Assembly (NCBI RefSeq): GCF_001673405.1
Contig: NZ_LZLV01000017.1
Location: 1-64,000 of the forward strand
Direction: 5' to 3'
Source: Mycobacterium sp. 1245111.1
GTDB taxonomy: Bacteria > Actinomycetota > Actinomycetes > Mycobacteriales > Mycobacteriaceae
Length of the DNA: 64,000 bases
A program made the translations under genes and the position numbers. Each line of letters begins with the position of its first letter. The first letter of the stretch is position 1. Under the pieces are notes generated by a model that saw only the letters and a program-made list of their open reading frames with translations, was not told the DNA's origin and did no database searches. Positions 9,701-19,275 of the stretch are shown here, one piece after another.

Positions 9701-12700
9701 TCCAGCCCTTCCCACGCGATTTCCAGCATCAACCGCTGCTGAGGATCCATCCACACGGCCTCGCGCGGGGAGATTCCGAAGAACTCCGGATCGAATCCGT
9801 CGATCCTGTCGAGGTATCCGCCGTAACGGGTGTAGATCTTGCCCGGGGCCTCGGGATCCGGGTCGTAGTATTCGTCGACGTCGAACCGGTCGTCCGGGAT
9901 CTCCCGGATCGCATCGACACCGCCGGACAGCAACTCCCAGTACGCTTCCGGATCGGGTGCCCCCGGAAAACGGCAGGCCACCGCGACGATCGCGATCGGC
10001 TCGTCGGTGCGGATCGGCGTGGGCGAATCCAGTTGCGCCGCTGGCTTAGTGGCGGCCGGCGCGCCGATGCTGAGTACGTCGTCGAGCAGGTAGTCGGTCA
10101 CGTCGACCAGGCGGGGATAGTCCATCGCCAGGGTGGCCGGCAACTCCTGCCCGATGGCGCGCTCGAGTCGGGTGCGTAGTTCCACGGCCATCAGCGAGTC
10201 CATCCCGACGGCGAAGAAGCCGGACTCGTCGCGGATCTCGGCCGGATCGATCCGGGTCACCTCCGCGACGACGTCGCGAAGGTAGTCCACGACAAGTTGC
10301 TTCCGCTGTTGCACCGGAGCCAGGGTGAGCCGGTCCACCAATTGGGTTGTCCCAGAAGATGTCGGCACCGGTGCCGACTCGGGCACTTCCTTCTGGAGCT
10401 GCGCCAGGAATGGCCGTTTGCCGGTCAACTGGTAGAGGGGCAGGAAGCTGGCCCAGTCGATCCGGGCCACCACGCCCTGGACGGTCGAGGACGCCATGAG
10501 GTCGACCAGACCCGCCAGTGCGTCGGCGGGCGACAATGGCCGGACGCCGCGCTTGTTCAGTTGCGCGCGGGCGTCCTCGTCGGCCATGCCCGGGGCCGAC
10601 CACGGACCGAAGTTGACGCTGAAACCGGGGACACCCAGCTCACGCTGCCGCCGGGCCAGCCCGTCGAGGAAGGCGTTGGCCGCGCTGTATGCGGTCTGGC
10701 CGAAGCTGCCCCACACCGCGGAGATCGAGGACGTGCTGACGAAGAAGTCCAATTCCAGGTCGGCGGCCGCTTCGGTCAAATGCCAAGCGCCCCAGACCTT
10801 GCCGGCGAATACCCGGTCGACCTCGTCGTCGTCGAGGTCGCACAGGGGAGTGGTGCCGATCTCGCCTGCGGCGTGCACGATGCCCGCCACCGGCGGCAGT
10901 TCGGCGTGCACCGTGGCGAAGAGGCGGGCGACGTGGCGTGGATTGGCGACATCGGCGGCGACAACCCGCACGTCGCAACCGGTTTGTTCCCGTAGCCCGT
11001 CGATACGCTGCTGCGCGACCTCGCTGGGCGAGTGGCGACTGGTCAACACCAGATGCCGGGCGCCGTGCTCGGCCAGGTATCCGGCGACTTCCATTCCGAG
11101 CGCGCCCAGTCCGCCGGTCACCAGATACGTTGCGTCAGAACGTAACGCCAACGGGGTCGCGACGGGCTGGCCGGAGCGTCGAGTCAGCCGGGGGACATAG
11201 ACCGCGTGATCGCGCAACGCGAATTGGTCTTCGGCGGGGGTTGTGACCAGGTGGTCGATCAACCGCGACCAGTCGTCCGCGCCGCTCTGAGGCAAATCCG
11301 CCAGTCCACCCCATAATCGCGGATGTTCCAGCGCGGCGGCGCGACCGAGTCCCCACAGAGAACTCTGGTCCGGTGACACGTGGTCGGTGCTCAGGATGTG
11401 TTGTGCACCGCGGGTGATCAGCCAGATGGGTGCCCGCAGTTCGGCGGCGGCCGCGGCCCGGAAAAGTCGCCGTGCCCCGCTCAGCACCCGGATGTGCATC
11501 CGGTCCAGCGCGCGCGTCGACGCGGCGTCCTTCGGGTCGATGGCGGCGAGATACAGGATCTGTAGCGCGGCTTCGTCGGCGGCCGCGGCGCGCAGCGTGG
11601 CTTCGAGCCGCTGCTCGTCCGCCTCGGCTACCGGCAACCCGAGAATCTCGTGCCGGTGCCCGCGCGCAGTCAGCGCATCGACCAACGGCTGAACCGCATC
11701 AGCGTCGTCCCCGAAGAGAAGCCAGATCGATCCCTCGCCGGCCGGTGCACCCCCTGGGACTCCGGAACTTGACTTCTCCCACCGGATTTCGTATCGGGAG
11801 TCGGCGATCGACTGCGCTTTGCGCTGCTGGTTATGTTGGGCGGCAACCTGTTTCAGTAGGTCGACCGCCTGCTGATTGTCTCTGCCGCCGTCGATCAGCG
11901 CGACGAGTTCCTCGATTCGGCCATCCTCGAGAAGCCGGACGGTATCGGTTCGTGCGGCTTGATCGTCGTCAAAGCTCCGGGTGGCGCGGGCCCGTTGCTC
12001 ACGGAACCAGTACTGACGGTGCTGGAACGGATAGGTGGGCAGGTCGAGCTTGTGCACCGGTCCCTGCTGCAGAGCGGCGAAGTCGGGCAGGTGTCCGACG
12101 ATGTAGGCGTTGGCGAGGGCTTCGGCGATCTGACGGTGGTCGGCCTTGTTCTTACGCAGCGACGGGATAGCCCGCGGTGCGGTTGCCGGGTCGGGCCAGG
12201 CCCGCATCGCCGCTGCGGTGAGCACCGGTTGCGGGCCGACCTCGAGCAGCATCGTGCAGTGCAGGTCGGCCAGCGTGTTGACGCTCTTCGCGAACTCGAC
12301 CGGTTGCCGCGCATGGCGCCGCCAGTACGCGCCGTCCAGTGTCGCGGTCCGGCCCAGGGCTGCGCCGGTGCGGTTGCACACCAATGTCCGTTGCGGCGAG
12401 GCGAATTCGAATCGATTGGCATACGACTCGAACTCGTCGAGGACGGGATCCAACAGCGCGGAATGGAAGGCGTGGCTGGTATCCAGCCAGTCGCAGCGCA
12501 CCCCGTCGGCTTCCAACCCGGCCACGGCCTGGTCCAGATCCTGCGTCGGTCCCGACAACACGGTGTTGGCGCCGTTGTAGGCGGCCACCGACAGGGTCGG
12601 GAACTGGTCGGTCATGCTTTCCACCCGCTCGGCTGGGGCGAACACCGCGATCATCCGGCCGCCGTCGGGCAAGCTGCCGAACAACCGGCCGCGCTCGGCC

Positions 12701-14685
12701 AGCAGCAACGCCCCATCCTCGAGGCTGAACACACCGGCGACGCAGGACGCGGTGTATTGGCCGACGCTGTGGCCGATCACCACGTCGGGCTCGAAGCCCC
12801 ACGACTGCCAGAGCCGGGCCAGGCCCATCTCCACCGCGAACAACGCCGGTTGGGCGTAGGCGGTTTGCCTCAGGGTTTCGTCGCCTTCCGGATCGAAAAT
12901 GACGTCCAGCAGCGGCTTTTCGAGCACCTCGGCGACCGCCGCAGCGCACCGGGTCATCGTGTCGGCGAACACCGGTTCGGTCTCGAACAATTCCCAGGCC
13001 ATTCCGGCGTATTGGCTGCCCTGACCGGGGAACAACCACGCCGTCCTCGGCTTGTCGGCGCATTCCCCCCGCACCACACCGGTTGCCGGGCGGTCCTCGG
13101 CCAGCGCCCGCAGTGACTCACGTGCGGATTCCGTCGAGTTGACCAGCAGTGCGGCCCGGTGCTCGAAGTGCGACCGGCCGGCCCCGGCGGTAAAGCACAG
13201 GTCGGCCAACGACGCGTCCGGGTTGGCGTCGAGCCAGTTTCCGTATGCCTCGGCGAGCTCCACCAGGGCGGCCGGGCTACGTGCCGACAGCGGCAGCAGG
13301 CTGAACCTCCTGTCGTCGCCGGGCGTCGTGGCCACACGGTTCACCTCGGCGACCGGCGCCTCCTGCACGATCACGTGTGCGTTGGTCCCGGAGAACCCGA
13401 ACGAGCTGACCCCGGCGATCCGCGGCCGCCCATTGCGCTCCCACTGGTGAGCCTCGTCGACCACCCGGACCGCCAGCCGGTCCCAGGGAATGTGGGGCGA
13501 CGGGTTCTCGAAGTTCAAGTGCTTCGGCAACATCTGGTGCTCGAGCGACAGGATCACCTTGATCAGGCCCGCGATCCCCGCGGCCGCCTCCAGGTGCCCG
13601 ATGTTCGTCTTCACCGACCCGATCAGCAGCGGCCGGCCGGCGTCGCGGCCCTGACCCAGGACCGCACCGGCGGCTTGGACCTCGATGGGGTCGCCGAGCG
13701 ACGTCCCGGTGCCGTGGGCCTCGAGGTAGTCGACATCGCCCGCGGCAACGCCGGCACGCTGTAGTGCTTCGGTGATGACACGTTGCTGGGCGACACCATT
13801 CGGCACCGTCAAACCGCCCGATGCGCCGTCCTGGTTGATCGCGCTGCCGCGGATGACGGCCCGGATCCGGTCGCCGTCGCGGATCGCGTCCCCGAGACGT
13901 TTGACGACGACGACACCGCAGCCCTCGCCGCGCACGTACCCGTCCGCGGACGCGTCGAAGGTCTTGCACTTGCCGTCCGGAGCCAGCATGTGGGCGTGCG
14001 AGAAGGTCATCGCAGTCTTCGCGCTGAGCATGACGTTCACGCCGCCGGCCAGGGCGAGGTCGCATTCACCGAAGCGCAAGGCCTGGCAGGCCTGATGGAC
14101 CGCCACCAGCGACGAACTGCACGCCGTGTCGACGGAGACCGCCGGGCCCTGTAGCCCCAGCCCGTAACTGATCCGGCCCGCTCCGGCCGCCGACGACGTT
14201 CCGATCGCCACGTAGGCCTCGATCTCGGCGGGACTCAACTCCTCGGAGATCAACCCCAGGTAGTCGTGGGTGCCCAGCCCCATGAACACCCCGGTCTGAG
14301 TGTTTGCCAGGGCCGACGGCGCGGTGCCCGAATGCTCCACCGCCTGCCACGCCGTCTCGAGCAACAGCCGATGCTGCGGGTCGATCAACATCGTCTCGCG
14401 CTTGGACAGCCCGAAGAAGGCCGCGTCGAATCCCGTGACGTCGTCGATGAAGCCGGCCCGGCGGCTGACGATCTTGCCCGGCGCATCGGGATCCGGGTCG
14501 TAGTACTCCTCGACGTCCCACCGGTCTGGCGGCACCTCGGACACCGCGTCGCGGCCGTGGGCCAGCACGTCCCAGAACTGCTCCGCATCGGCGGCGCCCG
14601 GCACGCGCAGCGCGTAGCCGACTACCGCAAACCCCTCGTCGACCCCCTGTGATTCATCCGCCGGAATGGGTGTCTCCATGGTCAA
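3715..14685 (-). CDS. Bimodular type I PKS for the lipid chain
   Basis: This 3656-residue modular PKS probably extends a fatty acyl chain for the lipopeptide. Module 1 has KS (about 17-435, Cys189), AT (550-850, Ser640), KR (NADPH motif near 1191) and ACP (Ser1497). Module 2 has KS (1558-1985, Cys1733), AT (2090-2400, Ser2183), DH (HxxxGxxxxP at His2482), ER (GGVG near 3105), KR (near 3293) and ACP (Ser3593). Both ATs carry HAFH, indicating malonyl-CoA. There is no thioesterase. One KR-only round followed by full reduction predicts a 5-hydroxyacyl chain, as proposed for GPL PKSs of similar length and layout. The start is TTG at 14685, with GAGAGGA 7 bases upstream; an ATG two codons later is the alternative. 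Confidence 0.95.
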   Translation of the reverse strand: MTMETPIPADESQGVDEGFAVVGYALRVPGAADAEQFWDVLAHGRDAVSEVPPDRWDVEEYYDPDPDAPGKIVSRRAGFIDDVTGFDAAFFGLSKRETMLIDPQHRLLLETAWQAVEHSGTAPSALANTQTGVFMGLGTHDYLGLISEELSPAEIEAYVAIGTSSAAGAGRISYGLGLQGPAVSVDTACSSSLVAVHQACQALRFGECDLALAGGVNVMLSAKTAMTFSHAHMLAPDGKCKTFDASADGYVRGEGCGVVVVKRLGDAIRDGDRIRAVIRGSAINQDGASGGLTVPNGVAQQRVITEALQRAGVAAGDVDYLEAHGTGTSLGDPIEVQAAGAVLGQGRDAGRPLLIGSVKTNIGHLEAAAGIAGLIKVILSLEHQMLPKHLNFENPSPHIPWDRLAVRVVDEAHQWERNGRPRIAGVSSFGFSGTNAHVIVQEAPVAEVNRVATTPGDDRRFSLLPLSARSPAALVELAEAYGNWLDANPDASLADLCFTAGAGRSHFEHRAALLVNSTESARESLRALAEDRPATGVVRGECADKPRTAWLFPGQGSQYAGMAWELFETEPVFADTMTRCAAAVAEVLEKPLLDVIFDPEGDETLRQTAYAQPALFAVEMGLARLWQSWGFEPDVVIGHSVGQYTASCVAGVFSLEDGALLLAERGRLFGSLPDGGRMIAVFAPAERVESMTDQFPTLSVAAYNGANTVLSGPTQDLDQAVAGLEADGVRCDWLDTSHAFHSALLDPVLDEFESYANRFEFASPQRTLVCNRTGAALGRTATLDGAYWRRHARQPVEFAKSVNTLADLHCTMLLEVGPQPVLTAAAMRAWPDPATAPRAIPSLRKNKADHRQIAEALANAYIVGHLPDFAALQQGPVHKLDLPTYPFQHRQYWFREQRARATRSFDDDQAARTDTVRLLEDGRIEELVALIDGGRDNQQAVDLLKQVAAQHNQQRKAQSIADSRYEIRWEKSSSGVPGGAPAGEGSIWLLFGDDADAVQPLVDALTARGHRHEILGLPVAEADEQRLEATLRAAAADEAALQILYLAAIDPKDAASTRALDRMHIRVLSGARRLFRAAAAAELRAPIWLITRGAQHILSTDHVSPDQSSLWGLGRAAALEHPRLWGGLADLPQSGADDWSRLIDHLVTTPAEDQFALRDHAVYVPRLTRRSGQPVATPLALRSDATYLVTGGLGALGMEVAGYLAEHGARHLVLTSRHSPSEVAQQRIDGLREQTGCDVRVVAADVANPRHVARLFATVHAELPPVAGIVHAAGEIGTTPLCDLDDDEVDRVFAGKVWGAWHLTEAAADLELDFFVSTSSISAVWGSFGQTAYSAANAFLDGLARRQRELGVPGFSVNFGPWSAPGMADEDARAQLNKRGVRPLSPADALAGLVDLMASSTVQGVVARIDWASFLPLYQLTGKRPFLAQLQKEVPESAPVPTSSGTTQLVDRLTLAPVQQRKQLVVDYLRDVVAEVTRIDPAEIRDESGFFAVGMDSLMAVELRTRLERAIGQELPATLAMDYPRLVDVTDYLLDDVLSIGAPAATKPAAQLDSPTPIRTDEPIAIVAVACRFPGAPDPEAYWELLSGGVDAIREIPDDRFDVDEYYDPDPEAPGKIYTRYGGYLDRIDGFDPEFFGISPREAVWMDPQQRLMLEIAWEGLERAGYAPSALRGSRTGVFVGVAANEYSQLLNTNSVETIEAHFITGNALNVIAGRVAFALGLEGPAMAVDTACSASLVAVHQACQALHSGDCDMALAGGVNVLVSPASIVATSRARMLSADGRCKTFDAAANGYARSEGCGILVLKRLTDAQRDGDQICAVIRGSAVNQDGASSGLTVPNGGAQQRLIATALARAGVEGRDVDYLEAHGTGTSLGDPIEVQAAAAVYGAGRDSSRPLLIGSAKTNIGHLESAAGIAGLIKVVLSLQHEVLPQNLHFENPSPNIPWDSLPVRVVDKAIPWQANGRPRRAGTSSFGFSGTNAHVLIEEAPSRSADEVATEPTPEPLSVLPLSARSPQALTALVQRYGAWLDARPDAKIADVCFTAGVGRSHFEHRAALVMDSVQGGRELLAGLAENRLGPGAVRGVCGDRPKTAWLFTGQGSQYPGMARELFDTEPVFADVVQRCADAVDGLLPRPLLDVLFDTDNADTLRHTSFAQPALFAIEMGLARLWQSWGIEPDVVLGHSVGQYAAACVAGVFSLEDGARLMAERGRLFGNLPEGGRMVAVFADAEQVERVADGFPRISVAAYNGPNTVLSGPAEDLEQIVTSLTGDEIRCTWLETSHAFHSELLEPALDEFEAYAQGFEFAVPTLPLVCNRTGEVLTAEIPLDGQYWRRHSRQPVQFAESVRTVAQLGCSVLMEVGPQPILTGAALQAWPDSAATPQAIASLRKGTDAQRQMAEALAAAYVAGHRPRFAALHREPGRKFELPTYPFQRSRYWPKTADIRADGGSAGAGILGSAKDLASGDVVYTSRWSINTQPWLSHHVIYGTVVVPGATYATMAIAAVGTPAQVRDVFFYEPIILGEKTSREVQLTVHPVEAGGGWTFQVHSRPYGDRDTEWSLNADGHIVPDVDDEPTSEPTESIDAACERLARTRPQQLFDTFADMELTWGPTWSTSLKSLWAGDGEAVGDIAIGDELAEQLGDEPIHPVLLDLCTGIAFPAFPAVLAAAEDGGVADLFLPLRYGRVTLRERLPKRFYCRARWQSGGVDSETQVFDLDFVDRGGRQLGEIREFTVKRAPREALLRGLGGDGSRNLYTLGWQEVSPPAPGDGNRDDTWLITGFDELAAEVPSCLSLDHDSRPESWQRLFTQAAERGTPVTGIVWRSTGRPGADEANDEFTARLEIEIDRLLTVVQALQEQPDLKLTGGLWIVTERAVATEAGEPVDAVQSALWGFGRTVITEQPALRCRLVDCDGFGDAVPTLAGLLDAPTDEPELALRQGKCLVPRLLPWARDGHLPIPRAEDYILEPTERGAIDNLRLIEAHVPPPSAGQVQIRVEAAGLNFRDVLNVLGLYPGDPGRVGGGDLAGVVTELGDGVTGFEIGQRVFGFMPGGFASRVNVPAQFLAPVPTAVSAVAAATVPAGALTTRLAFDWANVGRGDRVLIHAASGGVGLAAIQIAQQRGATVFATASTYKRAALREMGVEHVYDSRTTDFADQILADTGGSGVDVVLNSLTNEGFIEATVRATAPGGRFAEIAKRDIWTPEQMAAARPDIDYQIIALDWCIEHEPERTGNLLTELADSMAKGELAPIAAEVYPLTEAKTAFRRMQQARHIGKIVLQMPKPLQPRDDRSYLITGGLGALGLYTAAHLAQLGAGDIVLTSRGAPDADAQQAIAEMAERYRCRIHTFAADVGDAAQASELIERIRAELPPLAGVAHLAGVLDDALLSQQSLARFRTTLAPKALGARHLDRLTRDDDLDFFMVYSSAASVIGSPGQANYATANALLDGLVADRRAQGLPATSINWGPWAKGGMATSHAARANLSAQGLIPLEPSAALNGLGEIIAHGTGQATVLKANWQRAAKGLGGTRPAILDHLLPSAVAASSGDSELLRRLHEVPEAERGSFLTEYLRREVQNFLRLAQPPAATSRFLELGTDSLMAVEFSNRLLPQFGGGFTITATAVFDYPTIGSLAEYLAGQVPQSIEAQPVEAEPVGAAESAG

Positions 14686-14769
14686 GGGGCTGTCCTCTCG
14701 CCGATTGGGTCTTTCGATCCGGCTTGTGGGCGTCGCGGCCCGGACAGCCGCCTAGTCGGCACGAGCCGA

Positions 14770-14807
14770 TTAGTTTGACATGAGTAGAACAAGTTCCAAA
14801 CCATACT
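14770..14807 (-). promoter_or_regulatory. Shared regulatory element before PKS
   Basis: Minus-strand element of 38 bases lying 85 bases upstream of the PKS start. It matches the plus-strand mmpS copy (41675-41711) at 35 of 38 positions, and the mbtH copy (2773-2809) more loosely. The centre holds the dyad TAGAACAAGTTCCA (14785-14798, plus-strand reading), which fits T-nn-AAC-nn-GTT-nn-A. Downstream of the dyad the transcript-sense strand has an A/T-rich ACTAAT that may serve as a -10 region, placing the dyad in the -35/spacer area, where a repressor could act (inference). Confidence 0.7.
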
Positions 14808-14839
14808 GGAGGCCCGGAGGGTCAATCCAGATTTTCGGT

Positions 14840-14859
14840 AAAAACTTCCGGTTGCCGGA
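14840..14859 (-). terminator. Possible intrinsic terminator after GT gene
   Basis: Read on the minus strand, a TCCGG-CAA-CCGGA hairpin is followed by AGTTTTTA. It lies 24 bases after the stop of the glycosyltransferase at 14884 and before the PKS promoter element, so it could separate the two transcription units. The stem is only 5 bp, which keeps confidence modest. Confidence 0.4.
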
Positions 14860-14883
14860 CGTAGCCCGGGCCGCCGCAAAGCG

Positions 14884-16161
14884 TCAGTGCCGGTCAGCCA
14901 CCCGTGGCAGGCGGGCGAACTCTTCCAGCGCGTCGGCCGCGGCCGCGGCGCTGGCGGCGGGCTCGGTGATCCGGGCGGCGAACTCGCGGGCCCGGGCGAC
15001 GTAGTCCGGCGCCAATATGGTGCGCAGATCTGCCACCAACGACTCCTCGGTTGCGGTCGAAAAACGCCGGGCAGTGCCCACTTTCAGTCGTTTGACCGCA
15101 GCTCCGTAGACGGCGTGCACCATGTCCCAATAGAGGATCAGCTGCGGGACGCCCGCGCGCATGGCGATCGGCGTGGTGCTGGAGCCGCCGTGGTGGACGA
15201 CTGCCCGGCAGGCCGGGAAGACGGTCGTGAAATTCAGCGCGCCCACCACCTTGACGTGGTCGAAATAGGGGACGTTGCTGTAGTCGGTGCCGGCGGCGCC
15301 GACTAGAGCCCGTTGTCCCAGCCGCGCGCAGGCGGCGGCGATCATCGCGATGGTGTCGGCCGGCGATTCGACCGGGATGCTGCCGAATCCGAAATAGATC
15401 GGCGGTGTCCCGTGGGCGATCCACGACGCGATCTCGGCATCGCTGTCCGTCGCCAGACCGAGGGTGAGCGTGCCGACGAACGGCCGTTGAGCCGCCCGAT
15501 GCGACCATTCGGCCGCCAGCCCCGGAAAGCACGCCTCGTCGTAGGCCTGGATTTCCAGCGAACCGCGTTCGGTGATCCGTCGCGGCGCGGAACCTGCGGC
15601 CTTCGCTAGGCCGAGTTCGCGGCGCTGTGCGTCCTCGGCCTTCTTCATCCCGAGCCACGTCACCCACCAGAACGCCGTCACCGCCGCACGGGCCACCGGC
15701 GCCGGCAGCAATCGCAGAGTCCGGCTATTGGGCCGCAGCGGAAAGTAATGCAGCGTGGCCAACGGAATGTCGTAGTACTCGGCGACGTTGGCGGCGGCGT
15801 CTTCGAAATTGATACCGGTGAAAAGGAGGTCGGCCCCGTCCGCCAACGACATCAGCGTCGTGCTCATCTCCTGCCAACCCCGCAATAGGGGTCCGGCAAT
15901 GTCGAGCCGCGACCTGATCAGGCTTCGGATCCGCCAGGGCCGACTGAAGAAGCACGTCCAGAATTCGCGGTGCGCGTCCAAGATCGACTGCGCTTCCGGC
16001 CCGAAGCCGACCGCCGTAACTCCCGCGGCCTCGGTGAAGCCGACCAGGTCGGGCGGGACAGCCATGCACACCTCGTGCCCGCGACTGACCAGCTCGCGAC
16101 CGACCGCGAGATTGGGCTCGATATCGCCGCGACTGCCCCAGCTGGCGAGCACGAATTTCAT
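14884..16161 (-). CDS. Family 1 glycosyltransferase (GPL Gtf/RtfA type), copy A
   Basis: This 425-residue GT-B glycosyltransferase has the N-terminal fold start MKFVLASWGSRGDIEP and a C-terminal nucleotide-sugar site including HHGGSSTTPIAMRAGVPQ, as in the vancosaminyltransferase-like Gtf/RtfA enzymes of mycobacterial GPLs. It is expected to transfer a dTDP- or UDP-activated sugar to the peptide or to a growing oligosaccharide at the inner face of the membrane. ATG at 16161 overlaps the upstream methyltransferase stop as ATGA, so the two are co-translated; an open frame upstream is not coding. It is one of four paralogues here (also 22608, 28059, 36326). The donor sugar cannot be read from the sequence. 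Confidence 0.9.
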   Translation of the reverse strand: MKFVLASWGSRGDIEPNLAVGRELVSRGHEVCMAVPPDLVGFTEAAGVTAVGFGPEAQSILDAHREFWTCFFSRPWRIRSLIRSRLDIAGPLLRGWQEMSTTLMSLADGADLLFTGINFEDAAANVAEYYDIPLATLHYFPLRPNSRTLRLLPAPVARAAVTAFWWVTWLGMKKAEDAQRRELGLAKAAGSAPRRITERGSLEIQAYDEACFPGLAAEWSHRAAQRPFVGTLTLGLATDSDAEIASWIAHGTPPIYFGFGSIPVESPADTIAMIAAACARLGQRALVGAAGTDYSNVPYFDHVKVVGALNFTTVFPACRAVVHHGGSSTTPIAMRAGVPQLILYWDMVHAVYGAAVKRLKVGTARRFSTATEESLVADLRTILAPDYVARAREFAARITEPAASAAAAADALEEFARLPRVADRH

Positions 16162-16898
16162 CGCGCGGCGAGGAATTCGCCCAGGTAGCTCGGCGGCCTC
16201 AGGTTGAGCAGGTTCTTCCGATCGGCAGCGAGATCGGAATAGCTGAGGTCCTCGATCTGCGCCGGCGTGTAGGTCAGCGGTGATTCCGGAATTCCTTTTC
16301 GGACCACCCCGACGCCCATGTCGCATTTGAGCACCGCGACCCGTAGATCGCGCCGGAGGCTGCGCAGATAGACGATCGACTTCCAGACGTCGCCGCTCCA
16401 GATGCCGATCACCAGCGGTCCTTTCTGTTGCGCGACAAAGTCTTCCCAGGTTTCCGCGCGCCGGCCGATCAGTTCGAACGCGGGATTGCAGTCGTGCAGG
16501 AAGATGACGCCGTCGTCCTTGAGGTAGCGGACGGTGTTCTCGACGTCGCGCACGACCTGCTCGTAGGTGTGCAGCCCGTCGATCAGCGCGACGTCGATCG
16601 GGCGCTCCGCGAGGAAAGCCGCTCGTTCTTCGAAGAACGAGTCGCTGGTCATTTCGAAGTAATGCGTGGCGCGCGCCTTGACGTCGGCCAACCGGCGAGT
16701 GCGCTCGGTCAGCCTGAACGCGGGGTCGACGGCGATCTTTTCGTCGGCGGTGATGCGCCGGAAAGCCTGACCTTTCGAAACGCCGATCTCCAGGTACACC
16801 GGACTCACCCGGCCGTCGAGCGCACGCTGCACGGCCCTGATCCGGTTGGCGCCCGGCAGCGCGTCGGCCACCATGACCAGCCTGTCGTTGAAGTTCAC
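16158..16898 (-). CDS. SAM methyltransferase, PF13578 (Methyltransf_24) type
   Basis: This 246-residue putative methyltransferase has the glycine motif YLEIGVSKG near residues 35-43 and the block ALIDGLHTYEQVVRDVE...GVIFLHD, typical of Methyltransf_24 proteins found in sugar and antibiotic tailoring clusters. It probably O-methylates a sugar of the lipid-linked glycan (inference; the acceptor is unknown). The chosen start is GTG at 16898 because GGAGAGGA lies a few bases upstream; the longer open frame reaches back across the divergent promoter region and is unlikely. It overlaps the glycosyltransferase downstream by 4 bases and is divergent from the acyltransferase at 17005. Confidence 0.8.
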   Translation of the reverse strand: MNFNDRLVMVADALPGANRIRAVQRALDGRVSPVYLEIGVSKGQAFRRITADEKIAVDPAFRLTERTRRLADVKARATHYFEMTSDSFFEERAAFLAERPIDVALIDGLHTYEQVVRDVENTVRYLKDDGVIFLHDCNPAFELIGRRAETWEDFVAQQKGPLVIGIWSGDVWKSIVYLRSLRRDLRVAVLKCDMGVGVVRKGIPESPLTYTPAQIEDLSYSDLAADRKNLLNLRPPSYLGEFLAAR

Positions 16899-16938
16899 GC
16901 GACGATCCTCTCCGCCAACGGGGTCACTCACAAGAGGT

Positions 16939-16961
16939 TTGTTCAACAGGTGTGTGATAAT
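16939..16961 (+). promoter_or_regulatory. Extended -10 promoter of first acyltransferase
   Basis: TTGTTCAACA is followed by GTGTGTGATAAT: a GATAAT hexamer (16956-16961) preceded by TGT makes an extended -10. The same GTGTGTGATAATGCC string precedes the second acyltransferase (about 19222-19239), so the promoter was duplicated with the gene. TTGTTCAACA also occurs upstream of drrA on the minus strand. Confidence 0.55.
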
Positions 16962-17004
16962 GCCACGATTCGAAGACAGGTGTCCTCTTACTAGGCAGGC
17001 GACC

Positions 17005-19191
17005 TTGCACCAGACCGTCAGCGGCAACATCGCGGAGGGGGAACAGGGGAGGGGGCCGGCGCAGGCGGGATTCCGCCCGGACATCGAGGGATTGCGCGCG
17101 GTCGCGGTGCTGGCCGTGGTCTTGTTTCACGCCGAGGTGCCCGGAGTCGGGGGCGGCTTTGTCGGCGTCGACGTCTTCTTCGTCATCTCGGGTTTCTTGA
17201 TCACCGGGCTGCTGTGGCGTGAGGCGAGTGCCACCGGCACGGTCGGGTTGCGCCGCTTCTACGGCGCGCGGGCCCGCCGACTGCTGCCGGCGTCGGCGGC
17301 CGTCGGCGTCGTCACCATGGTCGGCACGGCGCTCTTGTTGCCCCCGCTGCAGGTCCGGACCGACATCGGTGACGGCATCGCCAGCGCGCTGTACGTCGGC
17401 AACTACCGGTTCGTCATGCGCGGCGTCGACTACTTCGCCAACCACGTACCGCCGTCACCGTTTCAGCACTATTGGTCGCTGGGCGTCGAGGAGCAGTTCT
17501 ATCTGGTGTGGCCAGCGTTGATCATCGCGACGGCGTGGCTGATCCGGCGTCTGCGTCGGCGCAACAAGGCCGAAACCCCGTCCTCCCCGCGTCCCTACGT
17601 CGCGGTCCTCGCGTTGGTTGCCGCGGTGTCGTTCGTGCTGTCGTTCGGGGCTACCTACGTGGCGCCCGCGGCGGCGTTTTTCTCGCTGCCGACGCGAGCG
17701 TGGCAGTTGGCGCTCGGCGGATTGGTGGCGCTCACGGTCGTCCGGTGGCGGCGGCTCTCGCCGCGGGCCGCCGCGGTGACCGGATGGGTCGGGCTGGCCC
17801 TCATTCTGTTGGCCTGCACCAGGTTAAATGCGAACACGCTCTACCCCGGTGGTGCCGCGCTGTTGCCCACCGTGGGTGCGGCGCTGGTGATAAGCGCCGG
17901 GTGCGCCACACCCGCCCAGGGAGCCGGCCGGGCGTTGGGGGCGGCGCCGATGTGCGCGATCGGGCGGATCTCCTACTCGTGGTACCTGTGGCACTGGCCG
18001 GTGCTGGTACTCGCCCCGGCGCTGCTCGGCCACCCGTTGGGCCTGGCCGCCCGGGTCGTCGCGGCCGCGTTGTCCGGCGGGCTGGCGGTGCTGACCCTGC
18101 GATTCGTCGAGAACCCGCTACGGTTCGCTCCGGCGGTGCGCCGCTCGCCCGGGCGCAGTCTGGCGGTCGGCGGTGTCGCGACCGCGATCGCGGTAGGTAT
18201 GGGCATGGCGCTGCTGGTGGTGGTGCCTACCCCGGTCGGTCATGGGACGCCGGCCGCGTCGCCGACTTTCACCGCGGCGCCGGTGCCCGCCGGTGCCGAC
18301 GTGGCCGCCTACGACGCGGCGGTCCAGCACGCGTTCGCTCAAGTGCAGGCCGCGGTGGCGGCGTCGGCAAACATCAAAGCCGTTCCGTCCAACCTGGATC
18401 CGCCACTTGCCGCTGCGGGAGCCGAGAAAAAGACGCTCGAATTCAACGGCTGCATGCGGACCCCTTTCGAAGGCGGCCAGCCGGAGTGCGCGATGGGAGA
18501 CACCACGTCGACGGCTACGATCGCCCTGGTCGGCGACTCGCATGCCGCGATGTGGACGCCGGCGTTCCAGGACATCGCCGCCCAGCGACACTGGCGGCTG
18601 GAGCTGTTGAGCAAGGGCGCGTGCCCGTTGCTGGACGTGTCCGTCGCCAACCCCCTGCGTCGGCTGGTCGAAGAAGTCGAGCACTGCCAGCAATGGCGTG
18701 CTCAGATCATGGACAGGTTGCGTGCCGAGCATCCGCGGCTGGTCGTGTTGAGCCTCTGGCGCGGCTACGGCGCCGACGAATCGCTCACCGGCTACCGGGC
18801 TTTCGGCCCGGCGTGGCTCGACGGCATGACCCGCCTCGTGCGGCAGCTCCGCGGCATCGGCGCGAACGTGCTGGTGCTGGGCCCGATCCCGGATCCACAC
18901 TTCGTGGTGCCGATCTGCCTGTCCGGCTACCTCGATGACGTGGCGGTCTGCACGCCGTCAAGATCGACCGCGGTGAACCCATCCGGCATCGCGGCGGAGT
19001 CCGCCGCCACCGAGGCCGGTGGTGGCCACTATGCCGACACCACCGAGCTGTTCTGCACCGCCGACCGCTGCCCGGTGATCGTCGGCAACACCCTGGTCTA
19101 CCTCGACGAAAACCACCTCACGCTGGAGTACTCCCGGCGGTTGGCGCCGGTCGTCGGAACCCTGGCCGACCGTGCGCTGGGCGGGCGTTGA
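17005..19191 (+). CDS. OafA-type acyltransferase with SGNH domain, copy 1
   Basis: This 728-residue membrane acyltransferase likely O-acylates the glycan or peptide of the envelope lipid. The N-terminal Acyltransferase_3 domain (about 22-380, roughly ten membrane segments) begins FRPDIEGLRAVAVL, with the conserved His at 42 and FFVISGF. The C-terminal extracytoplasmic SGNH domain has GDSHA (Ser512) and D701/H704 in DENHLT, completing the hydrolase-like triad. The chosen start is TTG at 17005 because the tandem copy has a GTG at the same place, the first residues (HQTVSG) are conserved, and both then have exactly 728 residues; a much longer open frame upstream is rejected. GPL Atf acetyltransferases belong to the same superfamily. 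Confidence 0.88.
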   Translation: MHQTVSGNIAEGEQGRGPAQAGFRPDIEGLRAVAVLAVVLFHAEVPGVGGGFVGVDVFFVISGFLITGLLWREASATGTVGLRRFYGARARRLLPASAAVGVVTMVGTALLLPPLQVRTDIGDGIASALYVGNYRFVMRGVDYFANHVPPSPFQHYWSLGVEEQFYLVWPALIIATAWLIRRLRRRNKAETPSSPRPYVAVLALVAAVSFVLSFGATYVAPAAAFFSLPTRAWQLALGGLVALTVVRWRRLSPRAAAVTGWVGLALILLACTRLNANTLYPGGAALLPTVGAALVISAGCATPAQGAGRALGAAPMCAIGRISYSWYLWHWPVLVLAPALLGHPLGLAARVVAAALSGGLAVLTLRFVENPLRFAPAVRRSPGRSLAVGGVATAIAVGMGMALLVVVPTPVGHGTPAASPTFTAAPVPAGADVAAYDAAVQHAFAQVQAAVAASANIKAVPSNLDPPLAAAGAEKKTLEFNGCMRTPFEGGQPECAMGDTTSTATIALVGDSHAAMWTPAFQDIAAQRHWRLELLSKGACPLLDVSVANPLRRLVEEVEHCQQWRAQIMDRLRAEHPRLVVLSLWRGYGADESLTGYRAFGPAWLDGMTRLVRQLRGIGANVLVLGPIPDPHFVVPICLSGYLDDVAVCTPSRSTAVNPSGIAAESAATEAGGGHYADTTELFCTADRCPVIVGNTLVYLDENHLTLEYSRRLAPVVGTLADRALGGR

Positions 19192-19213
19192 CATCGTCAA
19201 ATTCACCCCGGGC

Positions 19214-19236
19214 CTGTTGGACGTGTGTGTGATAAT
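19214..19236 (+). promoter_or_regulatory. Extended -10 promoter of second acyltransferase
   Basis: GTGTGTGATAATGCC recurs here with GATAAT at 19231-19236, preceded by TGT as an extended -10, as before the first acyltransferase. TTGGAC lies 8 bases upstream of the hexamer, too close for a classical -35. The duplicated promoter suggests both copies are transcribed independently. Confidence 0.5.
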
Positions 19237-19275
19237 GCCTCGACTCGACGAACCCTCCGTACTAGGTAGGTGACT

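Noticed and set aside
16846..17004. Longer start for the first acyltransferase, adding 53 residues
   Set aside because: The tandem copy starts at the equivalent of 17005, both then have 728 residues, and the extra stretch covers the promoter with its -10 hexamer and the divergent gene's upstream region.
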